NCBI GenBank assembly: GCA_034509495.1
Contig: CM067511.1
Span: 26,013,700 to 26,077,699, forward strand
Direction of reading: 5' to 3'
DNA from: Acestrorhynchus altus
Taxonomy: Eukaryota; Chordata; Actinopteri; Characiformes; Acestrorhynchidae
DNA length: 64,000 bases
Part shown: in pieces, positions 1-13,700 of the stretch
Position numbering within the stretch: the stretch's first letter is position 1
Layout: the number at the start of each line of letters is the position of its first letter
Notes under the pieces: model-generated
What the model was told of the DNA's origin: nothing
What the model saw: only the letters and a program-made list of their open reading frames with translations
The model's database searches: none
Position numbers and translations under genes: made by a program

Positions 1-135
1 CAAGGAAGTGGCTAGGGCTGATTTGAGGGTAAAAGGAAAGATGGCACTTTTACACAAACCATCTAAACCTTTATGCTTTGTGTATAAGTATGTATCTCTT
101 TAGAGAATAAAGTGTTTTGTATATTTGTGGATGCT
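1..135 (+). other. 3-prime UTR end of an upstream plus-strand gene (nup88 candidate)
   Basis: An AATAAA hexamer at 106-111 is followed by GT- and T-rich sequence (about 113-140), the usual layout of a vertebrate cleavage and polyadenylation site on the plus strand. No coding sequence is visible before it, so only 3-prime UTR would lie in the window. The symbol nup88 is an inference only: in human NUP88 lies tail-to-tail with RABEP1, and the strand here fits that arrangement. Confidence 0.35.
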
Positions 136-819
136 TTTTTTGTGGTCATTCATGGATGTCTGGTTAATTGGTTTTTGAAGGACAATACCGCAAGCTCTGG
201 CTGTTACAGAAAAAGATGGTGCTTTTTTTTTTTTTTTTTTTTTGTCTCAATTTAGATGCTGATCTTAAAAAGGAAAAAAAAAAGAGAGAAAGACCATAAA
301 TGATTGGAACAATAGCTTCTCACTATAGTTTACACTATATTAATTTTACATAACTGACATTAAAGTTGAAATAACATTTTACCTGCAATGCTATTTGTTT
401 CAAAATCCTAACGGCTTCAGTTTAACACTTGAAGTTTTGATGAATAATTCATGATCCTGTCAGTTATGGCAAGTCACTTAGACTCTGAAAGAGAAAGTCA
501 TCCCCACACCACTAAACTACCACCACCACACTAGAATGTTGGTTGGAGGGTTGCTTTAAGGGATCCTGGTCTTTAAGACTCATCAGCACAAAAGAGGCCA
601 AAAACTGTGCACATAATTGGTGTTGGTAGGTATGATTGAGACAGGAAGTGGTCAGACGTTGATGTTTGATGGGCTTTTATAGAAGTCATGTTCCAAAAGT
701 ATTTGCAATAGCCTTTATGTCTGCCTTCAGATAGCGCTGTGCATACGTCCATGTTTACATATTTTTGGATAATGTAAATAAAGACAGTTTTAGAAAACAA
801 CCAACAGTTCTGCTTTGGA
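136..819. other. Gap between convergent genes
   Basis: This is non-coding sequence between the putative plus-strand polyadenylation site and the rabep1 3-prime end. It contains a homopolymer T run at about 222-243 followed by an A-rich patch. I see no gene and no recognisable transposon. Confidence 0.4.
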
Positions 820-952
820 TTTATTACAAATCTAATTTAAAGTATATATAGTATATATTACAATATATATATAATTTCTATAATACTCTGGCCTCAAATA
901 AAAACCATAAACAACCTCCAACAGTAGTGCTTTAAGTACAATTTGGTTTATT
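820..952 (-). terminator. rabep1: Candidate polyadenylation signals of rabep1
   Basis: Two AATAAA hexamers on the minus strand, at 947-952 and 820-825, lie downstream of the rabep1 stop codon at 4738. I saw no AATAAA between them and the stop codon. Either would give a 3-prime UTR of about 3.8-3.9 kb. Which is used cannot be told from sequence alone. Confidence 0.45.
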
Positions 953-3900
953 AGATATATACAGAGATATGTACACAATACAGTATATAAACTTCCCGGG
1001 GCTTTTGAATTTGCGACACAGCATGCGAAGAGAATCAGAACTGTTAATGTGTTCTTTTTTAAAAGAAGGTTCTCCACAAGGCTAGTACTGTAATTTAATC
1101 CACTGTAATGTAAATTATATCACATGAGGACAATGTGCAGAACCGATTGATGTTATGTAGTTTAGTTCCATCACTATTCAGGTTTTGAAAAAATGTAGTT
1201 AAAAGCAAAAAGTCATTGTCTTATGCTATGATGCTCCCCTTTCCAATCCTGAATCCACCAACAGAAGCAGCACCTTCACCAATGTAAAGTTCTATGTATG
1301 TAGCTGCAAATGGTGCTTCTGAGCGTCACAAATGGTAAGAAATGTTGATCCTGAAGGTCACGTGTAAAGGTCAAAATGATGAAAAGTGGCAAAATGGCAC
1401 ATAGTACTTACTCCCGCTGGACAATGCTGCTAGCCTCACAGTTTTCCAGCAGCAATCTGTCTGTACGAGACCTGCAGTAGCAGCATATTATTATTTAACT
1501 ACTGATGGAGTTTCAGGTTCTCAGTTCTCAGGATTAATATTTACACCTGCACTTGTAATATTCAATATTCCATTTTATATTTCACCCTGTTCACCAGCAA
1601 TTCATGAACTCTGTCAATATTTGTTAAGGGGTTACTGGGTCTTAAAATATGGATGGAGTGATGGATCAATTACCATATCTGTCACATACACCTCCACCAA
1701 TACCAATACACACACCAACGTCTGAAAGACAGCAACTGGAGACCCATTAAGACTTGATATTACAGAGGATTCTAACATTTCTGAAGGGACTGTAAAGAGT
1801 AAAAGTTTAGTGCACTAAACATTTTGGTTTTTGGAGACAAGTACATCGTAGTTGGTAATATTAGAGAACATCTGTCCAGTACTGACAGTTCTGATATTGT
1901 TCATTCTTTAAACTATGATGTTTAGCTTTCAGAACATCTCATTCAACCTAATTAAAAACTAGCACACATTAACTTTATCACCTTTCTCTCCTCACATCAC
2001 AGACCACAAAAGCGTTCATGTCCCACTGACCTGACACAAAAAAACCCTAACAATCAATCTGAGTGTATAGCTGTGGCAGGCAGGGAAATTTGGAGGACAT
2101 AACTGTTGTATCCTTCTCTACCCACAGTAACCCACCGTCCTGTGCACACATACCACATGACTGGGGGAGGGGGAGCATGCATGAAGCCGCAGCCAAGGCT
2201 TTCGAAACAGAGCTCATAATCATTCAGGATAATGTAGCACATACACCGGATTCTGTTCAATTTGTAACGATTTACTCATTTGTTATACAGTCCTTGACTG
2301 CCAGCGTTCAGTTTGCTAACAGAGTTACTACTCCTGGCAATTAACAGGTGATTTGAATCAGGAAAAGCACAAAACTGTGCCTACTCCTGATATAGACTTT
2401 AACGGAAAATATAAACAGAACTAGCTAGCTATGAGGATTTAGCAGATTAATCAATATGCAGGACTTGCAAAATATGACCATATGTCAACTATGTTTACAA
2501 TTCTGTATAACACCATGTCCCAATGAGGCAACACAACCCACAGGTTGAAATCGAATGCTTTAGAGTATTTTAAATGAAATGTTGCTTTAGAAAGTGGTGT
2601 CAGTATCTAATTATGTCTATATGTTTAACATGTGCCAACCTGCTATGGTTTATCAACTCAGGGGTTTTGCATTTTAAATGGCAAACAATGTTATGTAGTG
2701 AAACTAAACACTGCAGCGATCTGTTTGGACAGGAAAAAAAAACAGCTGTGCACTGCAGTTTATGATTTGCTTGAATGGGATTGCTTGTCAACCTATTAAC
2801 TGCTGCTATGTAAGAAGTACATTTGTGGGCAGAGCATAAAATCCTATAAGGCAAATTTCCAAAGAAGATGCTTCCAGAAAACCTGGGGCTTGTTCCAAGT
2901 GTAGCTGCATAATCCCTAGTCAAATACATCCCACCCTATAAAGTTTGTGGTGGAATATCCACCTTTAAACTGTTGTCCCGTGCACTTCTGGGACTTGTAC
3001 AGCTGTATTATCAAGCACAGCTGCATTTCCAGTAAACATCAGTAGCACTCTGTAAAAAGACTTTCCAATGATCCTCGCCAGATTGGAAAAATTATTACTA
3101 AGCAGTCTGGCCAAGATCAGCAGGGTAAGAAAGCCATGTGCCATTTCACCTCATACGAACTGCTATGAGGGGGGAAAAGTACATTTAGTAACACCTAATC
3201 TAAAACCACTTCAGTTGTCAAAAAAAACAACAACAACAGATCCCAAAACAAAAATCTCCATGAGTTAAGTGATTTGAGAAGCAATCAGATGATGCTCTGT
3301 GACCATAATCCACAAGAAAGATAAACATGTCCCTCTCCCATAAAACTGTACTGCCCTCCCTCGCCCTTTTTTTGCTACTCAAATATGTTACCCTGAACAA
3401 TTCAGGCAAACATATCACTTAACTTTGGTTCAGAAAGATTTCATATGCAGTTTTCATTCTTTTTGCACTGCACACATACACATTGATTAACTTCTGTTTT
3501 TTACCATGATGAACACACAGTATTCAACTCAATGAGCCTTACAGTAGCACTGGACGCTAAAAGACATGAAGACAGCAGCAGCTAGCTAGCTAGACGCATA
3601 GTGTACTCTCATTGGACGCACAGAAAGTTCTCGTCAGGTGGATTGGAGATCAATGCCATCAATTCAAGTCCATCGATCCTCTTTGAACAAGTTAATGACA
3701 TCAGAATCTCAAGCGTACAAATATCATCGGACCAGTGGAAATTGACAGTGAAAGAAAACAGCCATGTTGCCAAAAACAGCACTTAAATCGTTGAAAGAAT
3801 CCACTTCAAGCAGGACCTTGTGGAGGTCCTCAATTTGTGTGTAAAACATGACTTAGTAAAGAAATCAGTGTGGTTTGAACCACAATCCAATTTCACTGAA

Positions 3901-4620
3901 TGTAGATAAAACCATCAGAGCTGGAAAACGGACAGAAAGCAAGGGAGAAATTACTGACACCACGCCGGCAAAAAACTCACACTTCTATGAAATGAATCAT
4001 GGACTGAAAACAGGGTCTGGAGAGGAAAGTGTTTGGGAGAGGAGAAGACAGGGAACACATACTTGACAAATTAACTTAACTTGATGCAATATACATATAT
4101 ATTCTGTATACAAGTTATGTACAATTACTAGTGGATCTGTCTCCTTCCTTAAGTCCTTGCCTTCAGGCTCAGCAGATGGTGTGTGCAAGTGGGGATATAG
4201 GCCAGGAACCAGGACAGGGCAGCGGGAGTCAAGAGAAAACAGACAAGATTAGTATTGTGGAATAAATCACAATATCAGGACTCCTCAAAATGTATGGAAC
4301 CTCATCTGACCTGACTGGGAAGATGATGAAATGGGAAAATATTAAGAAGCTCCGAAAGGTCCCCAACAGAGAGCTGCACCCTGTGCTTTTCCAAACACAT
4401 TGGTCTATTTCTCAGATTGAACTCCTGGTGAGGTCATGTCCTCCAACAGCAGCATTAGATAGTTGTAGTGTTTCTCCATGGCACACAGCCTCAGGTCTTA
4501 AAGTCTTCAGAAGAACTTCCAGTGTCCCAGAGTCTGTCCAGTAGTGTTGGAGGAAACACTTGGATGTGTTGGAACAGTAGAGCTGGGGCAGGGAAAGGCA
4601 GGAATGAGAGTGTGAGTGTG

Positions 4621-4690
<70 letters not shown>

Positions 4691-4737
4691 TGAGTGAGTG
4701 AGTGAAAGAGTAATAATTGTAGCAGTGGGTGGAAGTA
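826..4737 (-). other. rabep1: rabep1 3-prime UTR (inferred extent)
   Basis: This 3.9 kb stretch has no convincing coding frame and ends at the minus-strand AATAAA hexamers. A long 3-prime UTR is the simplest reading, although an extra non-coding intron cannot be excluded. A small piece resembling the hAT-type MITE tails found elsewhere in the window lies near 2320-2395. A (GT)n tract starts about 50 nt after the stop codon and would be (CA)n in the mRNA. Confidence 0.45.
4624..4704. repeat. (GT)n microsatellite with GAGT tail
   Basis: About 65 bp of uninterrupted GT at 4624-4688 is followed by four to five GAGT/TGAG units. It lies 34-114 nt past the rabep1 stop codon on the transcribed side, so the mRNA would carry a (CA)n tract at the start of its 3-prime UTR. 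Translations such as poly-HT or poly-VC across it are artefacts. Confidence 0.95.
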
Positions 4738-7700
4738 TCATGTCTCAGGGAGCTGGCTGATGTCTGTCAGGTTGGTGTCATTGAGAATGGCCCGGATCCT
4801 TTCTAAAGAGTCTGCCTGACGGATCCTCTCCAACTGGACCTGATAAACAACAACCAAAAAAAAAAAGAAAGAAAAAAGAGAACATTGCTAAGTCTCTCAG
4901 CCTCTAGTGCTTTCACATCTTACATTCCCCACTGTTGCTCGATTACCTGTTCACTGACTATAAACACTTACTCAAATATCAAAATTCACATTCCTAAAAA
5001 CAAACAGAAAAAGGCACAAGTGCAGAATCTAACCTGCACAGTGATTTCGAGGATGTATCCAATGGCCTTTTTTCACAGCAGGGCCAAACAGTTCTGAGCA
5101 AGGACAGTGACCATTCTAGTGGCATTTCTACACAAATGCAAGTTTGGCACAGAGCTCTTAAAAAAAAAACATGGCCCAGTTTGTTTGTTTTTTTGTTAGC
5201 ACTTGGGCACAGAACCACTTGTTGGAAGTCTTAAAGAAACAGACTACGATTACATATGATGACAACAGCTGTCACATCATTATGAGACACTGTGCACTTC
5301 CTGGTCCTGATTTAGCAATACAGCGAATGGAAAAAGAACATTTAACTGGTGTAATGTGCACCAGCACAGAACAGTACGGCACAGGCTGAAAGAGGCCAAT
5401 GTATGGACAACGTAAAGGGGAACAGAGGTGAGAGACAAAGCCTCCAGACCAGAATCTTAACTGTTAGTTTAACACATACTTGAATTCATCTTCATTACCA
5501 TGTAAAGTCTAACAATATTGACACTTTATAATTTAACCATTCCTTCGTGCATTCCTTCCTGAGTTCGTTCCCATATTCCCTAGCAAACATGGCACATGCT
5601 ATCCAAGATAATCAAAAACAAGTTTCATGCTGCACTTGCAGGAGGTAGGATCTTTCTGATCAGGTCACTCTGCAGCCTTGTTAGACCGTTCAATTTGTAT
5701 GTTGCACAGGCTACTAAGAAGGAGTCTTCATATAACAGCCCTACAGAGGGCCCACAAATTCAGCCTAGGCTTTGGAACACAACTACTATTTCCCTATTGT
5801 TCCAAATGAGTCGGTTAACCAAGACAGCTGGTCTTGGTGCCTGAGCTTATTTAGCTCAGCACTGACTCTATAAGGCCAACATAATAAAACTCAATCATTT
5901 TGAAAGGAATAACAAAATTGGTGACATGGCATAAGCTTTTGTTTCCTTTTAGTTGTATTAGCTTTTTAACTCCAGTGCAAATTTAAAGAACAACTTCGGA
6001 CACCAAGCATGAAAGAATGCAAACTTCCACAGAACCTTTTCTTTACGGCCAGTATGTTTCTAGATGGCGTTTGCATTTGAGGAATATGCTTACCTGAAGA
6101 GTCTGGGACAGCTTGACAAAGTCTCTTTGGACCTGCTCACTGACATCCAGCTCTGTCTGCAGCCGCTGTGCTTTATCCTTCTCATCAAACACCTGACTCT
6201 CCAGCGTGCTCTAAAGCACCAACAACACAAAGCCATTTAATGTCCATTACTCCGAAAATTTAACAGGAGTTAGCCGCACAGATTCCAGTTGACCCAGCAC
6301 ACAAACATTTACTTTAATATTTTAGTGACTCCACAATACTCTTAATTATTATCTATTATAGCTATTGTAGAAGAAACATTTATTGAAATCAAGTGTTTCA
6401 ATCTCAAACCTGGTGCTGGCTCCCCCCTACTTTAAACGACACCCTGCAACTCTGAACTAATCCCCTTGTTTACAAGATCTTCAATCAGGTGTTTTGGGAG
6501 CAGGTAGCCCATAAATATTCAGGGCAGGGGGGCACCAGGAGTTTAAGAGACATTAATTTAACTCAACTAATACTTAATGCAGCCTCAGAATTATGCAAAT
6601 GACCTTTAGTGAACCACATTAACAATATTTGATGACGGAATCGATTATGGTAGGGCCAAGAGTAGAATACACAGCAATGCAGACTTTCGCTGTTCCCCTT
6701 TAACAAATCTGAAAACTGAAAAAAATCACAACACTTAACATTGAATTCAGATGCAAATTGATTATCACTACAGAGCTACAGAAGAATAGACCTAGTTTAA
6801 TATAGCTGGACAAGTCCATGACCAATGCGGTGACATTTTCAGTACATTTTCCTTCTTATTGTGCTGCTATGGTCCCTTTGTGGTCACCTAATCATACCTT
6901 GCTTGAAAGCGCATCTTTGAGTTGCTCCTCTAGGCTGCTCTTCAGGCTCTGTAGACTTTCTAATGTCTGGCTTTTCTCAGCCAAACTGCTTTCCATCTAT
7001 TCAGAAAGACATGAGGTCAGCCAAGCTCAAACCGAACTGAGCTAAAATCCACTGTGTACCATCATTCAAATGATCTAGCCACGCATGTCCACATTCTACT
7101 GTAGTCACTGTTACAGAATAATGACAAAACTTCTGCTCAAGGCATTCTGCTGCATACTTTAACATTGCTCTACAATGTTGACTTTCCAGTTTAAAATGCT
7201 ACAAACTGGAATATATTGTAGACAATTTAAAATAAGTTGGCTGAAAATGGCAAATTAACCTAAATTAAATGAGATCTCTCAACAGCGTACCTTGTACACA
7301 ATAAGAGTAAATGAAATTAACGACATTTAAAACTCCTGCATGCTGATGTATTCCTCACTATGTTCAATATAACCCTCAGCTGTTATAAAACAGTTGGGGT
7401 AGAATTTAAGAAGGTCAACAGTTCAGATTTTTAAATAAGATGATTTTATACCTGCTCTTTTTCACTCTTCACTCGCTCCAATTCTGTCTTCAAGCTAGAA
7501 AAGGATGCTGGAGGAAGAAGCAGAAATTATAATCCCATGTGATGTAATCAGACAGCAGACAAAAAGTTCAGCATGTAGACATGGAACTGCCTTCAAGTGC
7601 CATTAGCACTCAAGACAGAGAAGGTTCAGCTCTTTTCTCCAACACTGAATAATTCACTAGCACATTTCAAAGTTAGTGCTGCCAAGTCACTAAAATGTAC

Positions 7701-10700
7701 GTTTACAGTGAAATTAGGAAAACTATTCCATTTGGATTCACCAGGCTTAGTTCAGCAAAAAGTCAAGCTTTTACACATTTGCCCCTTCTCCCAAATGCAG
7801 GATCAACCAAGCACAAACCAAAGAACAAAATATCAAGCTTTAAGAATTCTACTACTGCTTTTACAGCCATGTGTACTAGACGGGCAAAAGTACTGGGACA
7901 CTTAAAATCAAGGATACAAAAAAGGTTTATAACTGTCTACTGATTCTGGAGCGCTGCTGTAAGGATCCGACTGCATCAAGACCAGCATTAATGAGAATGT
8001 TGGATGATGATCACACCACCTCATCCTCACAGTATTAGATGGAGCACCATAATTCCAGACAACACAGTTCCACTGTGCCACAGCTCAGTGCTGGTGGGCT
8101 TTATACCTCCCTCGCCCACACCAGACACTTTGCATGGTCCCAGTAAGTTCATGTTTATCTGCTCCAAATGGTTCCATTCTAGTACTTTTCTACAGGAATT
8201 AGACACATGCTTTTGCACATCTGTGTCTGAAGATTTTAAAGCACTTAAAATATATGAGAAGATTGCAGGAACTGCTTCTAAACATGCCTGAACGAGATGT
8301 TTTATGACAGTCCAGAGATGACAAACATTTTGGCTTAAAACACATTTAAAGTCCATTCCTGGTGAGAGGTACGTACACTGTGGTAGGTAAAACAGAACCA
8401 AAAGAATGCTTGTTTTTCTGGCTTTTCCACTATTTTACAAGTACATTGTATATTAAATTCAAGGCTCCAATGAGAGCTATATTTGTGGGTGAGATATAGT
8501 TACAAAAAAAAAAAAAATAAATAAAAAATTCACATTAAAGGCACTAAATCACATTTTTGAAATATTGTTGGAATTCCAATTTCACAAATAATTTTAGAGA
8601 AACTGATTTACTCTAACTAGTTTCATTTATCTCCTGCACTAAAGAAGAATCTTAATAAAATAAACACTAACACAACAAACATGTCTCAGATGATCGGCAA
8701 CCTTTGGGGTAAGAGGAAAATTGTTTACAATTTTATCTTTTAAACAGGACAAAACTCTGTCCTGGTGCTCCCCTGCTCTGCACATTTTAGCAGAGGATTT
8801 CCTTTAACATATCCACTACAACTCTGAACGGACTGGTTAATTAGCTATTTAGTTGAATCAGGTGTGATGAGAGCCTATAAAGTTGCAGGGCATGGGGGCA
8901 CCAAGATCGAGTTTGGAAAGTGCTGGCTTGGACAAACAGGAGCTGTCATTAAGCCCCAGTCACATCTACTCCTACTTATGAACCATGATGTAGATGTATC
9001 CAGTGATGTCTCACAACTGTTTCAGACAGACAGACTACCACACAAACACACAACATGCTATGCAAGGTTCTAACAAAAACATTACGGCATGGTCTATACA
9101 CACATCTACACATCCATCTCTACTGATACAGCTGGAAATGGTCACGTGATCAAATGCAAGCGGCGGTCCTTTTACTAAATGCAGTGTGCTAACATGGTGT
9201 GAATGTTTTGTTACGCTGTTTACAGTGAGTGTTAAAATTAGTACTAGCAGTGGAGACAGACAGCTTAGACACATGTACTACAGTCAGCCAGTGAATCATA
9301 CCTTCCAGGATGTCTGAACACAAGTGGAACCAATGGAGATAAGAGGGAGAAAAGGAGGAAAACATTATTGAATCAGGACAGATGAAGGGAAGTCATCCTT
9401 CCTTTGGGTTTTGCATAAAAGAAACCCAAAAACAAAACATTTAGCTTTCAGCGAACCCTGACCGCAACCTCAACAGAAGACAGTGGACTCCAGCTAAAAG
9501 CTGAAGGCTAGAGGTTTTTGGAATTCTCCAGCTTTGCCAATGCAAACATTGCCTTTGCTCTGACTGTTCACTGGCTTCTGAAACTTTTAGCATTCTTGTT
9601 CAGCTAGATAACAACTTTTTTTTGGCTTGCATGCCCCAGAGCTTCAGCCCAGGTCTTGAAGAGCCCTAGCTGTCTATGTTGTTCTACTTCTCATGTTTCC
9701 AATATAACAGCATCCATTAAGGAGAGGGGCATTTCCCGACATGTCTCTTAGACAGACAAATAGGCCAAAGATTAAATTGCTATTAAATATGTTTAATTTC
9801 CACAAACTCTGCTTATTTACTTTGTGGGTTTTTATGCGTCAAAAACATAATTCAATTTACATCACTTCCCGACTCCCGATCTTTTAGGATTAAAGAGGCA
9901 GTTGTTCGTACTCCACCTTTATAACTGTGCAAATCCTCACACTTGGTCTAAATTATGCAGTTTGTGAAATCCCCCCAGGACTGCAGAATCCGGATTACCT
10001 GGCTTAGGAACATAGTTGGTGAGGACTCACCTATTTCCTCTTTGCATCCTTCAATCTCTAGCTGTAGTGTGTCCTCCATGTTCTCTTTCAGACACTGCTC
10101 TGCCTGGATCTGCTCCTTCAGGAACAAAATCTCTGCTTTCAGCTTCTCCTCCAGGTGGTCTGCTGCTGTGCGTACTGATACCATGTCCTCTCGGTATTGC
10201 AGCACCAATGACTGTAATTCCTAAAGAGCCAGAGACATTTTACTCCTTATTTTTCCATTTACAGCCAGCAAAGTAATGACCTAGAATGATCTGTTTGGAA
10301 GTTTACAGCAATTATTTGAACAAAATCAAGGCTAATTTAAAAATGTCAATGTCAATTTTTAGGCTTATAATAATGCATTTCTACTTTAACACAGTTAAAA
10401 ACAAGAGCGCAGTTTATGGGAAGTCATTTTGATCTAGTGAATCATGTGTGGTTTAAGCTGCTAACTATACACGGCACATTCTGAGTTAATGATAGCTTGA
10501 GCTGAGTTGTCATCCCCAGCAGTATTAGCACTGGTATCGTGACAGACTACACTTTGAAGTGTTTGAAGAACATATTTGATGTGTCAATCTTAAGCACAAT
10601 GCTAAAGCACAGAAGACGACAAATCGTCTACTTGAAACTGCAAGGTTCTATCTGCATTTGGAGCAGTTCTGAAATGTTGAGCTTTAAATATTTTCCATTC

Positions 10701-13700
10701 CAAATAGCAAAACTGACATGTGGAACATGTTTCATTCACACATTAAAAATGACACCCTAAATGTATTCAAAAATCCTAATATGTAAATGTTTTTTTTTTC
10801 TATCTGCTTGGAATGAGAAGGTTGTATCTAACAAAACACAAAAAGAATAAAAAAAAGGATTCAACTGCTTACTCGAAATTTGCTTTAAAACATAAAATCA
10901 GAATTGTAAAATATTAATGGAACAAAAAACCTCCATTAAACAACAGCTTTAATATGACGTTTGACAAAGAGCCACAACAACTTCATTCTCACAGCATCTC
11001 CTCCAGCAGTGAGCTGCACTGTTAAGAGACCAAATGCAAATGTCAGACAAAAAAAAAAAAAACATTCTCAAAATGTGACCAGACAATTATGAAATATACA
11101 GATATAAACATATTCCATCCCCATAAACCATCCAAATTCACGGTTTTACATAAGATCACATTTTGAGAAAGTTTTTCTGTGCTACAGTCCCGAACAGTGC
11201 AGCTTTCCACCAGAGGGTTGAGCTGCACTCTAAACAGGGTGAGAAAGTTTACATGTTGCCAGGATTGAAAAATTACAGTTTCTGCTGGCAGTTACAAATA
11301 TTTCATCTAATTATAAATAAAAATATTCTAATCCTGTGACTTTGAAATATGTGAATAAGGTATAATATAGTTCCAAGGTGACAAAATCTTTGAGAGTCAA
11401 TTCGGACTGCACAAAAACTCAACGCATGAGAGTTAAACCAGGATACACAAGCTGTAAACCTAACCAAGGTGTTGTAGCAGCTATGCTTACTGGATTTCAC
11501 TGGAGAGACAAAAGTTACCTCATAGTAATGCTCATTATAATTCATTATTTAAATATTTCATTGGGGAATAATGTTAGTAATTAAAAAATAAAATAAGTGT
11601 TCTACAGAAATGTTAAATAACACTGGGTCCTACTGTGTCAGGTCTATGATCTACTGCATCACAAAGTTCAATTATTGGCAAAATCAATAATTGAAAAAAA
11701 GAGTCCATCAACATGGTATGTGAACATGTAAACATGCAATGTATCACTTGTTAGATAAATTAGTTTCCTAAGAAGATTACAAAATATCTTCACACGTGTT
11801 CATTAAACATCTCCGCTCATCAATTATCCTCTTAAAACCAAACAACCCTAAATCACACACACACACGGACACACACACACACACGGACACACACACACAC
11901 GGACACACACACACACGGACACACACACACACGGACACACACACGGAAATTTCCAGTAGTATCAGTAGGGAATTCTGCAGTACCTGGACGGTGGTGGGTA
12001 TATTAAAATCCTCTTGTTGCTGCAGGGTGAGGTGCAGTCTGTGTTTGCCCTGAAGACTCTCATTGTCCTTCTGCAGCCGGCTCAGCTCCTCAGCTACCTG
12101 TTCCCGGGACTGCAGCAACACAGCCTGCAAACAATCATGCAAAATGAACCTCCATAACGTCGAATACATTTCTATTATAAGGGGTCACAGCAGTAGCAAC
12201 AGCAGTTTTAGGCATTAAATTGTCTCTACATTACAAAACAATGCTGAACCACTTTTACACCAATATAACTGGAATTCCACTGATGGTAGCTTACAGTCAA
12301 ACACAAAGCTTCATTTTGCTGCACCGTTAGTGCTGGCCTAGCTGTTTTACTGTCTCCCCAAGCAGTAGATCCAGTCATGCCATTAGTATTTCATTTTTAA
12401 AGCTAAGGTAATACAGTGTCATTACAGTGGCTGCAGCATTTAAACCAGGGTCTTCAGAGGCCTAAAGGTGTGGACTTTTAGATGTGGTGTACAGAGAAAT
12501 ACACACAGGTAGTGTTTTCTTTAGATGGCAGTAATGTTAAATAAGGTTTGGTATCTACGCTGGTATTATTTAATTTAGTGATTTTTGAGGTACCTCTATT
12601 GCAACCTGTATTTTGTCCAGGTAACTTTGTAACAATTAGCATTAGTTATGCTAGAAAAAAAAGGACAAAAATAAGACTATACAATATTGTAAAAATAAAA
12701 TTTACATTTACATTTTACATTTAGCCAGCTGACTGTAAAAGATGCAAAAACATGGGACAAGTTTTATGTATTAGCCATTTGCTTTACTTGGCAGATTTAT
12801 AGAGATTATTGTAGAGAAGTGTTTGTTTTGAAATTAAATGACAACAGTGGTAGTCACAAATCAATGATGTCCAAGCCACAAACATAGTTCTGTGATTAGC
12901 TCTGCATGCACGGAATTCTTCACAACCCAACATCAATAAATCATGGTTCAAGATCACAACCAGATACAAAAAAAGTCCAAGAGATGAAGACTGCTGTCTA
13001 CCAAAGCTGAAAACCAACAATCATCCACTGTGCTGACTAACTGGTAGTCAGATGATTTATATTATTCTGTTCACGTACTGAAAACAAAACCAAACAGGGA
13101 CAACTGGGCTATAAACCACAATTATTTGACTGAAACGTATCACACTATGACTATGGGTATTTCCCCAAAAGATTTCCTTTTTAGTGACTTCAAAGTTTGG
13201 GGTGAGAGTCTGTGTGATCTTGGTATACCATCTGTTCCTGAGTGTTCCTCTTGGCCAGGCTGAAGGCTTGCTGGAGAGCACTCAGTGTAGACTCTGACTC
13301 CTGGACTTTCTGCATTAGTGCTGTGACCTGCAGGACACAACCAAGACAGATACAAGTGTGACTTATATACACTATATGGACAAAAGAATTAAAAAAAAAA
13401 AAATCACCTCTTAATCATTCCCATTTCCACAGGTGTATAAAATCATTCACCATCAATGCAGTCAGGGATTTGCAATCGTTTGTGAAAGAATGGAGCTCAC
13501 TGAATTCAAACATGGTACTGTAATAGGACGCCAATGTTGCAACAAGATCAGTCTGTTAAATTTCTCAGCTGTGAGTTGTGTTATTGAAAGATAAAAGCAT
13601 TAAGGAACCACAACAACCAAGAGTCAGGGTCACCAAGAGCCAAGATGCATGAAAGTTGCCAAAACTCTACCAACTCAATAACCGCTAAGTTCCAACCCTG

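Noticed and set aside
4412..4741. ORFs on both strands rich in His-Thr or Val-Cys
   Set aside because: They are translations of the (GT)n microsatellite and the rabep1 last exon in the wrong frame.
8027..8401. 124-codon minus-strand ORF
   Set aside because: It lies in a Tc1-type MITE; other copies of the element do not keep the frame.
11777..12169. 130-codon minus-strand ORF with poly Val-Cys
   Set aside because: It is rabep1 exon 13 (11984-12124) read through into intron sequence and the AC array, not a separate gene.
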